This document shows, in pieces, positions 1 through 6,843 of a DNA stretch of 56,362 bases (the first letter of the stretch is position 1; every line of letters starts with the position of its first letter). Source of the stretch: Chloroflexota bacterium. Lineage in GTDB: Bacteria; Chloroflexota; Anaerolineae; Anaerolineales; UBA11579. The position numbers and the translations under genes were made by a program. The stretch spans positions 1-56,362 of the forward strand of contig QWJF01000009.1 of NCBI GenBank assembly GCA_009391835.1. The letters run 5' to 3'. Under the pieces are notes generated by a model, which was not told the DNA's origin, made no database searches, and saw only the letters and a program-made list of their open reading frames with translations.

Positions 1-117
1 CAATGGAGGTGGCATTACAACCAGATTAGACCCCACAGTGCACTAGGCTACAAAGCCCCTACACCGGTGACATTCCTCCCGGCAGCTTCACATCCCCAGC
101 TTGTTAGAGTAACATAA
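1..117 (+). pseudogene. IS3-family transposase (OrfB), C-terminal end only
   Basis: Frame 1 is open from the first base to a TAA at 115-117 and encodes 38 residues. They include WRWHYNQIRPHSALGYKAP, the classic C-terminal signature of the IS3-group DDE transposase (rve integrase core), where the NxxRPH-SALGY-xxP block follows the last catalytic Glu. Only the tail is inside the window, so it cannot be said whether the full gene is intact upstream. A terminal-repeat-like sequence follows directly at 121-146, which supports this being the right end of the element. Confidence 0.8.
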
Positions 118-120
118 GCA

Positions 121-146
121 CTGGTACAACTATTGGGGGCAGGTCA
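121..146 (+). mobile_element. Probable right terminal repeat of the IS3-type element
   Basis: The sequence CTGGTACAACTATTGGGGGC plus AGGTCA lies four bases after the transposase stop codon. A G-rich inner block, a GGTAC motif and an end just behind the transposase stop are what is expected of an IS3/IS481-group inverted repeat. The left end is outside the window, so the inverted repeat and target duplication cannot be confirmed. Confidence 0.55.
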
Positions 147-236
147 CCTGTATCGCGAAAATAAAGCATGCGTTAATAGCATCGCTCTTATTCCGCTAGA
201 GAATTGGCTGTGAGGTACTTTTCAGAGGAGATCACT

Positions 237-1190
237 TTGAACATTGAAATTTGGAAAGAGGATTGGCGTCAAGAAAAATCTTGGCTGAAGACTTTTTTGG
301 TGTTTTACTTTTTTAGGGTATTGAGAAATGACATCTCATGGAGGCTATTAAGCGACAAGAACCGTGAGTGGATTTTACGATCAAACTTGATACCAAATTT
401 AGAGCGCCCCGGTTATGCAGATCCAGAAAACTATGGGGGTGGAAAAACATTTGATTCCAAGAAGAACAGAAAAAGTACAGCAAAGGGATTGCTATTAGCT
501 AACTATTTGGAGAAGTATCAACCAAAATCTGTTCTTGAAATTGGGCCTGGGGCTGGCTTTGATACCCGTATGATTTGCGATTTTCCATCGGTAAAACGTT
601 ATGTGGGAGTAGACATTAATCCAGCATTTACCGACTTCCTTCAGCCTAGGCTCAACAAATTTGCACTGAGCAAGAAGGATTTTTCCTTTTCTCTTCATAC
701 TGGCGATTTCAAATCAATGGCTTTCGAACCAGTCAATAGTATTATTTTCCTTTCCGCAGTCCATCACATACCAGACCGAAACGAATTGTTTGCGAGTATA
801 AAAGAACCTTTAGTTGAGGGAGGAACTCTGTTTTTATACGAGCCCAGCCATTACCTGCCACGTATTGATTTGATTACCAGAAAGTTTCTACGTGGTTATT
901 ATGGCCCGAAATACCGCAATGAATTAAGTGGGCTTGCAACCCATAATTTTTGCACAGCGGAAGAATTTGAAAAGGTATTTCACAAGGTTGGGCAATTAAA
1001 GATGGAAAAGTGTTTTCATTTGAGACTTGAATTTCCATTTTTTGTCAATCGAATTCTCAGAGCTTATCTAAATCGCAAAGGAGTTTTTAGAACTCCCGAA
1101 AACTGGTTTATGGTCGAAGGCGCAAATAATCCTCTGCGATTCTTTGCGAATCGGATTGCAGTGATAGCTCAGAAATCCACTCGCTCTTGA
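237..1190 (+). CDS. Class I SAM-dependent methyltransferase
   Basis: The product is a 317-residue soluble methyltransferase of unknown substrate. The Rossmann-fold SAM site is visible: motif I VLEIGPGAGFD near residues 99-109, the acidic end of strand 2 in YVGVDINP about 25 residues later, and the post-II motif SIIFLSAVHHIPDR. A C-terminal part of about 120 residues rich in aromatic and basic residues probably handles the substrate. The TTG at 237 is chosen because GAGGAG lies six bases upstream; an in-frame TTG at 204 and a GTG at 210 have no comparable site. Base composition is clearly AT-richer than the rest of the window, and the gene lies between an IS end and a recombinase, so recent transfer is likely. 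Similar proteins occur in surface-glycan clusters, but nothing here fixes the substrate. Confidence 0.75.
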   Translation: MNIEIWKEDWRQEKSWLKTFLVFYFFRVLRNDISWRLLSDKNREWILRSNLIPNLERPGYADPENYGGGKTFDSKKNRKSTAKGLLLANYLEKYQPKSVLEIGPGAGFDTRMICDFPSVKRYVGVDINPAFTDFLQPRLNKFALSKKDFSFSLHTGDFKSMAFEPVNSIIFLSAVHHIPDRNELFASIKEPLVEGGTLFLYEPSHYLPRIDLITRKFLRGYYGPKYRNELSGLATHNFCTAEEFEKVFHKVGQLKMEKCFHLRLEFPFFVNRILRAYLNRKGVFRTPENWFMVEGANNPLRFFANRIAVIAQKSTRS

Positions 1191-1247
1191 ACAATAGAGT
1201 TCCGCAATGTCGCATACTGCTCCCCGTCAATTATTAATAAACCGCAG

Positions 1248-2150
1248 TTATAAATTATCAATCGGCCCATGTTTTTGGTGCTCAGCCACAAGGTCAGCAT
1301 CAACCATTTGCACGTAGCGTTTTGTCATTTCAAGCGTGGAATGACCCAGCAATCCTTGCAGTTGCAGCACATTCATCCCAGACCTGAGGCTCAATGTAGC
1401 AAACGTCCTACGTAATACATGGGCACTGACGTCTATTCCTGCTCGCTTTCCAACTCGCAAAAGCAGGTGACGCAATCCGCTTGCTGAAAGCCGCCCACCT
1501 TTTCTAGATTGAAATAATGGAGCATCAGAGTTGTGAGCTCCGGTTATACGGTACTTCAGCAATACGCGGCGGGTCTTAATACCGGCCACAACTGAGCGAG
1601 CCTTTCTCCCCTTCCCATACGCGACCTTTACCACACCATTATCCAAATTCAAGTCCCCCCAATTTAGGTCAAGACATTCTGACCTCCTTACACCTGTGTC
1701 AGCCATAAACATGATTACAGCTAGATCTCGTGGAGTATCGCAAGCGGCAAGCAATTGCTTTAGCTCAGAAGCATTCAGAATGGGTAGTCTCTTTTTTCCA
1801 ATTCTGGGCATTTTGAAACTAATCAATTGATCCATGTAATCTTCGGCATGGCAAAAACGCAGGAAGGTTTTTATCGCACGCGCATGGTTGTGGACATAAC
1901 TGTCACTCAGTCCGCGTCCGGCTATCTCCGACAAGTATTGCCTTACATGCCGCGCTTGTATTTCAAGTGGAGCATCAATGTCTTGGTCTTTTAGATGCTC
2001 CAGGAACTTCCCTAGCGTCCAGCTATACCACTTTACGGTCGCAGGGCTGCAAAGCATGGCCTGGCGACTTAGAATAAAGTCCGTAAAGGCAACATGCAAA
2101 TCTATCGAAGCTAATGCCCATTCCTGCTTTTTTGAGGTTTCGGTAGACAC
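1248..2150 (-). CDS. Tyrosine recombinase / integrase
   Basis: This is a 300-residue phage-type integrase. Residues 15-110 form the SAM-like core-binding domain and 125-290 the catalytic domain. The active-site set is complete: Arg155 in DTGVRRSE, Lys in YGKGRK (about 180-183), His244 and Arg247 in HVLRRTF, His270 in LLGHSTLEM and the nucleophile Tyr279. The start is a GTG placed at the very end of the tRNA-Gly terminator on the same strand; AAAGG inside the terminator stem is the only Shine-Dalgarno candidate. It sits 96 bases from the 3' end of tRNA-Gly, the usual position for an island integrase. It lacks the features that would mark it as housekeeping XerC or XerD, so an element integrase is the better reading. 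Base composition is lower in GC than neighbouring core genes. Confidence 0.85.
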   Translation of the reverse strand: MSTETSKKQEWALASIDLHVAFTDFILSRQAMLCSPATVKWYSWTLGKFLEHLKDQDIDAPLEIQARHVRQYLSEIAGRGLSDSYVHNHARAIKTFLRFCHAEDYMDQLISFKMPRIGKKRLPILNASELKQLLAACDTPRDLAVIMFMADTGVRRSECLDLNWGDLNLDNGVVKVAYGKGRKARSVVAGIKTRRVLLKYRITGAHNSDAPLFQSRKGGRLSASGLRHLLLRVGKRAGIDVSAHVLRRTFATLSLRSGMNVLQLQGLLGHSTLEMTKRYVQMVDADLVAEHQKHGPIDNL

Positions 2151-2176
2151 AAAAACCGCCTTTCAGTTGGCGGTCT
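2151..2176 (-). terminator. Rho-independent terminator of tRNA-Gly
   Basis: Read on the minus strand, ACCGCC / eight-base loop / GGCGGT is followed by TTTTT. It lies 70 bases past the tRNA 3' end and would end the tRNA transcript. The integrase start codon begins at the last base before the T tract ends, so the two units are fused very tightly. Confidence 0.75.
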
Positions 2177-2194
2177 AGGGCGGCGGCTAGGGGG

Positions 2195-2211
2195 AAGGCA
2201 TCAGTCTTCCA
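2195..2211 (-). repeat. 17-base inverted copy of the tRNA-Gly anticodon region
   Basis: Bases 2195-2211 match the minus-strand tRNA-Gly segment 2297-2281 at 16 of 17 positions, in inverted orientation. In the pre-tRNA trailer this creates a stretch complementary to the D-stem and anticodon-loop part of the same tRNA. The tRNA segment is itself partly palindromic (AAGGC-ATCA-GCCTT), which lowers the significance somewhat. Confidence 0.6.
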
Positions 2212-2245
2212 CCCCGTAAATCCCCAACAGTATCTTATCTAGTAG

Positions 2246-2316
2246 AGCGGGCGGCGGGATTCGAACCCGCGATGTCAGCTTGGAAGGCTGATGCCTTACC
2301 ACTTGGCGACGCCCGC
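2246..2316 (-). tRNA. tRNA-Gly (anticodon UCC)
   Basis: The minus strand folds into a complete cloverleaf. The acceptor stem GCGGGCG pairs with CGCCCGC, the D-arm is GCC...GGC, the anticodon stem UCAGC/GCUGA encloses loop CUUCCAA (anticodon UCC), and the T-arm is GCGGG-UUCGAAU-CCCGC with discriminator U. No CCA is encoded. A sigma-70 promoter lies directly upstream and a terminator downstream, so it is a single-gene unit. The neighbouring integrase suggests that this locus has served as an attachment site. Confidence 0.96.
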
Positions 2317-2326
2317 TTTGTGGGGA

Positions 2327-2356
2327 ATTCTACCGTGGGGCTGGAGCGCAGGTCAA
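2327..2356 (-). promoter_or_regulatory. Promoter of tRNA-Gly
   Basis: On the minus strand TTGACC (2351-2356) and TAGAAT (2327-2332) are separated by 18 bases, with the tRNA 5' end about 10 bases downstream of the -10 box. Confidence 0.75.
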
Positions 2357-2404
2357 GGCCAGAGAGGGGGGTTTGAGATGATGGATTTGTCGTCTGAGAA
2401 ACTA

Positions 2405-2483
2405 TTAAAAAATACGCCCGCTGGCGAAGAGTGGCCAGCGGGCAAGGAGAAGCAGGGTTGCAGCAGACGAAGAATAGCCCTGC
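2405..2483 (-). ncRNA. Candidate small RNA of about 75-80 nt
   Basis: The 325 bases between tRNA-Gly and lipA contain no credible protein gene, but the minus strand carries a promoter, two hairpins and a terminator in the right order. Hairpin 1 pairs GCAGGG with CCCTGC (2478-2483 and 2452-2457). A short unpaired linker follows, reading TTCTCCTTG, which resembles an anti-Shine-Dalgarno sequence. Hairpin 2 is a perfect 10-bp stem (2434-2443 with 2416-2425, 8-base loop) followed by a T-rich tract. An RNA that base-pairs with ribosome-binding sites is a possible role. There is no match to a known family that I recognise, and expression is not shown. Confidence 0.5.
2407..2443 (-). terminator. Rho-independent terminator of the candidate small RNA
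   Basis: A perfect GCCCGCTGGC/GCCAGCGGGC stem is followed on the minus strand by GTATTTTTT. The plus strand has no T tract after the stem, so termination is directional and serves a minus-strand transcript, although no minus-strand gene precedes it. Confidence 0.7.
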
Positions 2484-2489
2484 ACAACT

Positions 2490-2518
2490 ATTCTAATAAA
2501 ATTTGCATGATTTGTAAA
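2490..2518 (-). promoter_or_regulatory. Promoter of the candidate small RNA
   Basis: On the minus strand TTTACA (2513-2518) and TAGAAT (2490-2495) are spaced by exactly 17 bases, placing the transcription start at about 2483, the first base of hairpin 1. The -10 hexamer is identical to that of the adjacent tRNA-Gly promoter. Confidence 0.6.
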
Positions 2519-2641
2519 TAATGAATTTTTCTTCGTTGCTAACTACAACATAACGAAATGCCGCACAAGATTAGCCAGACACCGAAAAACTTTCAACCGC
2601 GCCAAAACGTCTGGCCGGAAGACTGCGTAAGGTAAAATTTA

Positions 2642-3595
2642 ATGGATATGGCGCAACATACCCCAACACGAGACCGCATTAAGCTGGATGACATCCAACT
2701 GACGCCCAAGCGGAGGCCGGACTGGATCCGGGTGCGGGCGCCAATGGGCGAGAGCTACGAGAACATCAAGCGCTTGATGCGGAGCAAAGCTTTACACACG
2801 GTGTGTGAAGAGGCGATGTGCCCGAACATCGGCGAGTGCTGGGGCGACGGCACGGCAACCTTCCTGATGCTGGGGGATGTATGCACACGAAGCTGCGGCT
2901 TCTGCGATATTAAACGGGGGATGCCAAACGAGATGGACTGGGCCGAGCCGCTGCGTGTGGCGCAGGCGGTAAAGGACATGGACCTGAAGCACGCAGTGAT
3001 CACAAGCGTGAACCGGGATGAACGGGCGGATGGTGGAGCTCCGATCTTCGCGATGGTGATCCGGCGCATCCGCAAAATCCATGCGGGCTGCTCGATTGAG
3101 GTGCTGATCCCGGATTTCAAAGGCAGCGCCGAAGCGTTGAAGATCGTGATGGATGCGCGTCCTGAGATTTTGAACCACAACGTGGAAACCGTGCCGCGAC
3201 TTTTCAAAGCAGTGCAGCCACAGGACAATTACGAGTGGGCGGCGGCGACGCTGAGTAACGCAAAGAGGATGGACCCGGACGTGCTGACCAAATCCGGGAT
3301 CATGCTGGGGCTGGGGGAAACAACCGAAGAAGTTATGGCGGTCATGCGGGACCAGCGGGATTGGGGCGTGGATATTTTGACGCTGGGGCAGTATTTACAG
3401 CCGAGCAAAAAGCATTTGCCGATTGACCGTTATTACACGCCCGAGGAATTTGCCGAACTCAAAGACTATGGCCTGGGGATCGGCTTCCAGTGGGTAGAGA
3501 GCGGGCCTCTGGTGCGCTCTTCCTATCACGCGGCGGACCAGGTGCGGGCGTTGAGCGTGGTGCACCGCAAGCTGTATGGGGAATTACAGAGTTAA
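2642..3595 (+). CDS. lipA: Lipoyl synthase
   Basis: LipA inserts two sulfurs into octanoyl chains bound to lipoyl domains, using radical SAM chemistry; its clients are the E2 and GcvH proteins of 2-oxoacid dehydrogenases and glycine cleavage. The 317-residue product has both iron-sulfur motifs: the auxiliary-cluster Cys55, Cys60 and Cys66 ([12 protein letters not shown]) and the radical-SAM Cys81, Cys85 and Cys88 (CTRSCGFC). The family's C-terminal RSSYHA block is present. The usual SVDRDD segment reads SVNRDE, a small deviation. AAGG lies nine bases before the ATG; a second in-frame ATG at 2648 is possible. No lipB or lplA is adjacent. Its product would be needed by the lipoyl domain encoded at 47315-48421, though the genes are far apart. 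Confidence 0.96.
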   Translation: MDMAQHTPTRDRIKLDDIQLTPKRRPDWIRVRAPMGESYENIKRLMRSKALHTVCEEAMCPNIGECWGDGTATFLMLGDVCTRSCGFCDIKRGMPNEMDWAEPLRVAQAVKDMDLKHAVITSVNRDERADGGAPIFAMVIRRIRKIHAGCSIEVLIPDFKGSAEALKIVMDARPEILNHNVETVPRLFKAVQPQDNYEWAAATLSNAKRMDPDVLTKSGIMLGLGETTEEVMAVMRDQRDWGVDILTLGQYLQPSKKHLPIDRYYTPEEFAELKDYGLGIGFQWVESGPLVRSSYHAADQVRALSVVHRKLYGELQS

Positions 3596-3663
3596 CCGAA
3601 CTATCTTTCAGGTGTAAAATCTACCTATCCTAAGCATTACCGTGTTAAAGCACGGGAGACCAA

Positions 3664-4695
3664 ATGGCAACCAATAAAATAGCAACCCCAACCCCTGCGT
3701 GGTTATACGCTGTGCTGGCCTGGCTTAAAGGCACCCCTTTGGGAGGCGGGGTATTTGCGGCGATTGTCTTCGTACTTGGGATATTCTTTATACACTGGCC
3801 CCTGTGGCAAACTAACCAGATTTCAGGCTACGGAATTGATCCGACCCTGATTTTTCCAGCAACCTGGTTTCCAATGGGATTGTTATTTTGGCTTTGGCAA
3901 GACGGCCTTGCAGAGCGAGTACTTCGAGATTTCGGAAACGGAGTTGGGAAAAGCGAGCGCCAAATCAGGGCTATCTATAATGAATTTGTTTCTATTCCGA
4001 ATTCTACTGCCTTGATTCTGTCAGGTGTAGGGTTAGTGATGGGGGGATTCTATTCTGCAACGCAGGCAAGCCAACTTGGAGTTTCCGGGATTGTTTTCAT
4101 TTTACTTTCGTCTATCGTGCCAACGCTCGGGAGTACCCTTGAGCTATTAGGGATCTGGCGTTGGGTGAAGCAGCTAATACAAATAAACAAGCTCTACAAA
4201 GAAATTGAGCAGATCAACCTGTTTAATTTGTGGCCAGTTTATGCACTATCCCGCTACGGATATACATTGGCGCTACTGGCTATTTCATTCACAATATTTA
4301 TCGATGTGGTCATTCGCCTTGATGGCGGAAATGGTCTGCCTTTTTACAACATTATCTATACGGTTTTCTTTGGATTACTCGTTTTCATCGTTCCATTACT
4401 CGGAATCAACAGACGCTTGCAGCGAGAGAAACGGCGCGACCTTCAGCGTTTGGGAATTGAACTTAAGAGCCTTTACGATGAAACCGAGATAGCCGTGCGT
4501 GAACGCACACTTGAAAAGGTCAACGTGTTGCACAGCGCTGCCAATAGTTTGAAAACACAAATGGAATCTATTCAGAAAGTGGCTACCTGGCCGTGGACTC
4601 CGGGGAGCTTGCGCAACTTACTGCTTCCTATTTTAATACCCCTGTTTATTGCTATTCTGCAGCGTTATGTATTAACCTGGCTGGGACTTAGCTAA
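3664..4695 (+). CDS. Polytopic membrane protein of unknown function
   Basis: The 343-residue product has about six predicted transmembrane segments: near residues 29-46, 62-80, 118-135, 142-160, 195-215 and 225-245. They are followed by a charged region of about 60 residues that could form a coiled coil (RRLQREKRRDLQRL onward) and a final hydrophobic segment at the C-terminus. No catalytic motif or family signature was recognised. The start is supported by GGGAG five bases before the ATG. TAAAAT at 3615-3620 could be a -10 box. The gene converges on the HAD gene at 4700 with no strong terminator between them. Composition is less GC-rich than the nuo genes. Confidence 0.7.
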   Translation: MATNKIATPTPAWLYAVLAWLKGTPLGGGVFAAIVFVLGIFFIHWPLWQTNQISGYGIDPTLIFPATWFPMGLLFWLWQDGLAERVLRDFGNGVGKSERQIRAIYNEFVSIPNSTALILSGVGLVMGGFYSATQASQLGVSGIVFILLSSIVPTLGSTLELLGIWRWVKQLIQINKLYKEIEQINLFNLWPVYALSRYGYTLALLAISFTIFIDVVIRLDGGNGLPFYNIIYTVFFGLLVFIVPLLGINRRLQREKRRDLQRLGIELKSLYDETEIAVRERTLEKVNVLHSAANSLKTQMESIQKVATWPWTPGSLRNLLLPILIPLFIAILQRYVLTWLGLS

Positions 4696-4699
4696 AAAG

Positions 4700-5365
4700 C
4701 TAGCGGCCATTAACCTGCAGCAATAGCTCGGCCAATGGAATATCTGCTAAGGACTTCAACTGCATATCAGCACCGCTCAATTTGAGTTGGGCGGTGAGGG
4801 GATTGGGGACAGCGACGACGTAGATATTCGCGCGTTTGGCGGCGAGCACGCCATTGGGGGAATCCTCAAAGACAATGGCTTCATCCGTCTGGATAGATAA
4901 TTCAGTGAGCACTGCATTGTAGAGCTCGGGATCAGGCTTGGTGCGGGCGACATCGTCGGCAGTTTTGATCGTGTGGAAACGTTCAATGAGGCCGAGGCGA
5001 GCCAAGTGGCCGTGTACCCAATTTTCGGGAGAGCTGGAGGCGACGGCAAGCTGGAGGCCGAGGCGCTGGGCTTCGTCCAGGTATTCCAAGACGCCGGGGA
5101 GGATGGGCTGCTGGGAAACAGTATCCAGGTAGATGGTGCGGCGGCTAACCCAGACTTGCTCGCGGTCGAGGGGTTGGCCAGTGAGCTGTTCAAGGTGGGT
5201 GTGGGGATCGAAATCGGAGGCGCCAGTGCCACCTACGATGAGGCCCCACTGCTCAACGGCGAGTTCGTGGTCGTGGCTGCGGTAGACGGCCTGCCAGGAT
5301 TCGAAATCCGGCATTTCGGTATCGAGTATGAGACCGTCGAAATCGAAGATAAGGGCTTTGATCAT
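4700..5365 (-). CDS. HAD-superfamily hydrolase (beta-phosphoglucomutase/phosphatase type)
   Basis: The product is a 221-residue cytoplasmic HAD enzyme of subfamily I. Motif I is DFDGLILDTE with nucleophile Asp8 and acid/base Asp10, motif II is the VASSSPEN segment, the motif III lysine lies in RTKPDPELY, and motif IV is EDSPNGVLAA. The cap inserted after motif I is the small helical C1 type shared by phosphoglycolate phosphatase and beta-phosphoglucomutase, so the substrate is a small phosphorylated metabolite, probably a sugar phosphate. It starts 22 bases after the nuoN stop on the same strand and is probably read through from the nuo operon. There is no obvious functional link to complex I. 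Confidence 0.85.
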   Translation of the reverse strand: MIKALIFDFDGLILDTEMPDFESWQAVYRSHDHELAVEQWGLIVGGTGASDFDPHTHLEQLTGQPLDREQVWVSRRTIYLDTVSQQPILPGVLEYLDEAQRLGLQLAVASSSPENWVHGHLARLGLIERFHTIKTADDVARTKPDPELYNAVLTELSIQTDEAIVFEDSPNGVLAAKRANIYVVAVPNPLTAQLKLSGADMQLKSLADIPLAELLLQVNGR

Positions 5366-5387
5366 ATGAGGACAGTGATGGGCCGGA

Positions 5388-6842
5388 TCAGTTGACGTGC
5401 AGTAGGGCGAGGGCGGCGAGGTCGAAGAGGGGTTCGGAGGCGAAGAAGAGCACGACCACGCCGATGGCGGCGCCTACGGTGGTGAGGTTGAGCCAGCGTT
5501 CGCTGTGGATTTTGGGGTTACCAGTCTGCATGTACATGACGACGATGAGACGCAAGTAGTAGTAGGCAGAGATGAGGGAGGCGAGCATGCCCAAGATGGC
5601 AAGGCCGACATATTCGCCTTCGAGGACGGCGCGGAAAAGATAGAACTTGCCAGCAAAGCCGAGCGTGGGGGGGACGCCGGTGAAGGAGAGCATAAAGACG
5701 GCCATCGCCAGGGCGAGCACAGGCTGGGTGCGCCCGAGGCCAGCATAATCGCTGAATTCTAGCCCTTTGCCAGCCTGTTTCTCGAGGGCAATGACGACGC
5801 CCCAAGAGCCAGAGCTGGTGATGATGAAAGCGAGCAGGTAGAAAAGGGCGGAGGCAACAACATCGAAGCGGGCAGCATCTTGCCCGTAAACAACAAGGGC
5901 CATGAGCAAAAAGCCGGCGTGCGAAATGGAGGAATAGGCGAGCATGCGCTTGACATTGTTTTGGGCGATCGCCAGCAGGTTTCCGCCGATCAAGGTCAAA
6001 GCCGTGAGCGCCCAAAGTACCGGGACGATTTGCTCGCTGATGGAGGGGAGCGCAACAATAAAAATACGGATAAGAGCAGCAAAGCCACCGATTTTGGCGC
6101 CGGCGGCCATAAAGGCGGTTACAGAGGTCGGCGAGCCTTCGTAGACGTCGGGGGTCCACATATGGAAGGGGACCGCGGCAACTTTGAAGGCGAGGCCGAC
6201 CAGGATAAGGGCGGCGCCAATGAGGAGGTAGAGGGGTTGCTCGAGACCGGACTGAGCGGCGATAAAAATGCCAGTGAGCGAGGTGGTGGCAGTTGCGCCG
6301 TAGACTAGGGCAATGCCGAAGAGCAGGAAGCCGCTGGCAAATGCGCCGAGCAGGAAATATTTAAGGCCGGCTTCTTCGGAGCGCGGCTCGGGCTGGGCAA
6401 AGGCGGCCAAGACATAGAGCGGGATGGAGAGCAATTCGAGAGCCAGGAAGACCACAATGAGATCAGCGGCGGAGGCCATGAGCATCATGCCGGTTATCGA
6501 GAAGAGCATCAGGACGTAATACTCAGGCCGGTTGAGACTCATGCGCTTGAGGTAATCGCTGGAGAGGGCGATAGCCAGCAGGCCGCTAAGGACGAGCAGA
6601 AGAGTGATGAAGGCAGAGAATCCATCGGCGGCGAACATGCCATTGAAAGCCGATGCCGGGTTTCCAAATTGTCGGGCGGCAAAATAGCCGGTTAGCAAGA
6701 GGCCAGCAGCGGCCAGGGCGGGCATGATACGTTCGGAGGCGGCGCGGGCAAAAGCGGCCACCAACAAAAGGATGGTGGCCCAACTCATCAGGAAGATGAG
6801 GGGCAGCGCGTGGAGCAGGTCGGCCGAGTTGAAAAATTCCAT
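5388..6842 (-). CDS. nuoN: NADH-quinone oxidoreductase subunit N
   Basis: NuoN is one of the three antiporter-like proton-pumping subunits of the complex I membrane arm. The 484-residue protein is almost entirely hydrophobic (about 14 helices). It carries the Proton_antipo_M core, including the helix-7/8 region with AFKVAAVPFHMWTPDVYEGSP, which contains the conserved pumping lysine and the broken-helix segment, and KRMLAYSSISHAG around the next lysine. It is the last nuo gene, separated from nuoM by a single base. NuoN in this order (A to N) is the standard bacterial arrangement. Confidence 0.95.
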   Translation of the reverse strand: MEFFNSADLLHALPLIFLMSWATILLLVAAFARAASERIMPALAAAGLLLTGYFAARQFGNPASAFNGMFAADGFSAFITLLLVLSGLLAIALSSDYLKRMSLNRPEYYVLMLFSITGMMLMASAADLIVVFLALELLSIPLYVLAAFAQPEPRSEEAGLKYFLLGAFASGFLLFGIALVYGATATTSLTGIFIAAQSGLEQPLYLLIGAALILVGLAFKVAAVPFHMWTPDVYEGSPTSVTAFMAAGAKIGGFAALIRIFIVALPSISEQIVPVLWALTALTLIGGNLLAIAQNNVKRMLAYSSISHAGFLLMALVVYGQDAARFDVVASALFYLLAFIITSSGSWGVVIALEKQAGKGLEFSDYAGLGRTQPVLALAMAVFMLSFTGVPPTLGFAGKFYLFRAVLEGEYVGLAILGMLASLISAYYYLRLIVVMYMQTGNPKIHSERWLNLTTVGAAIGVVVLFFASEPLFDLAALALLHVN

Positions 6843-6843
6843 A

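Noticed and set aside
1248-2150. Chromosome-dimer resolvase XerC or XerD.
   Set aside because: Its place next to a tRNA and an IS element, and its AT-richer composition, fit an element integrase better; XerC/D normally lie in core gene contexts.
2291-2521. Plus-strand open frame of 76 codons between tRNA-Gly and lipA.
   Set aside because: It begins inside the tRNA gene, has no ribosome-binding site and runs through the terminator and promoter of the minus-strand small RNA candidate.
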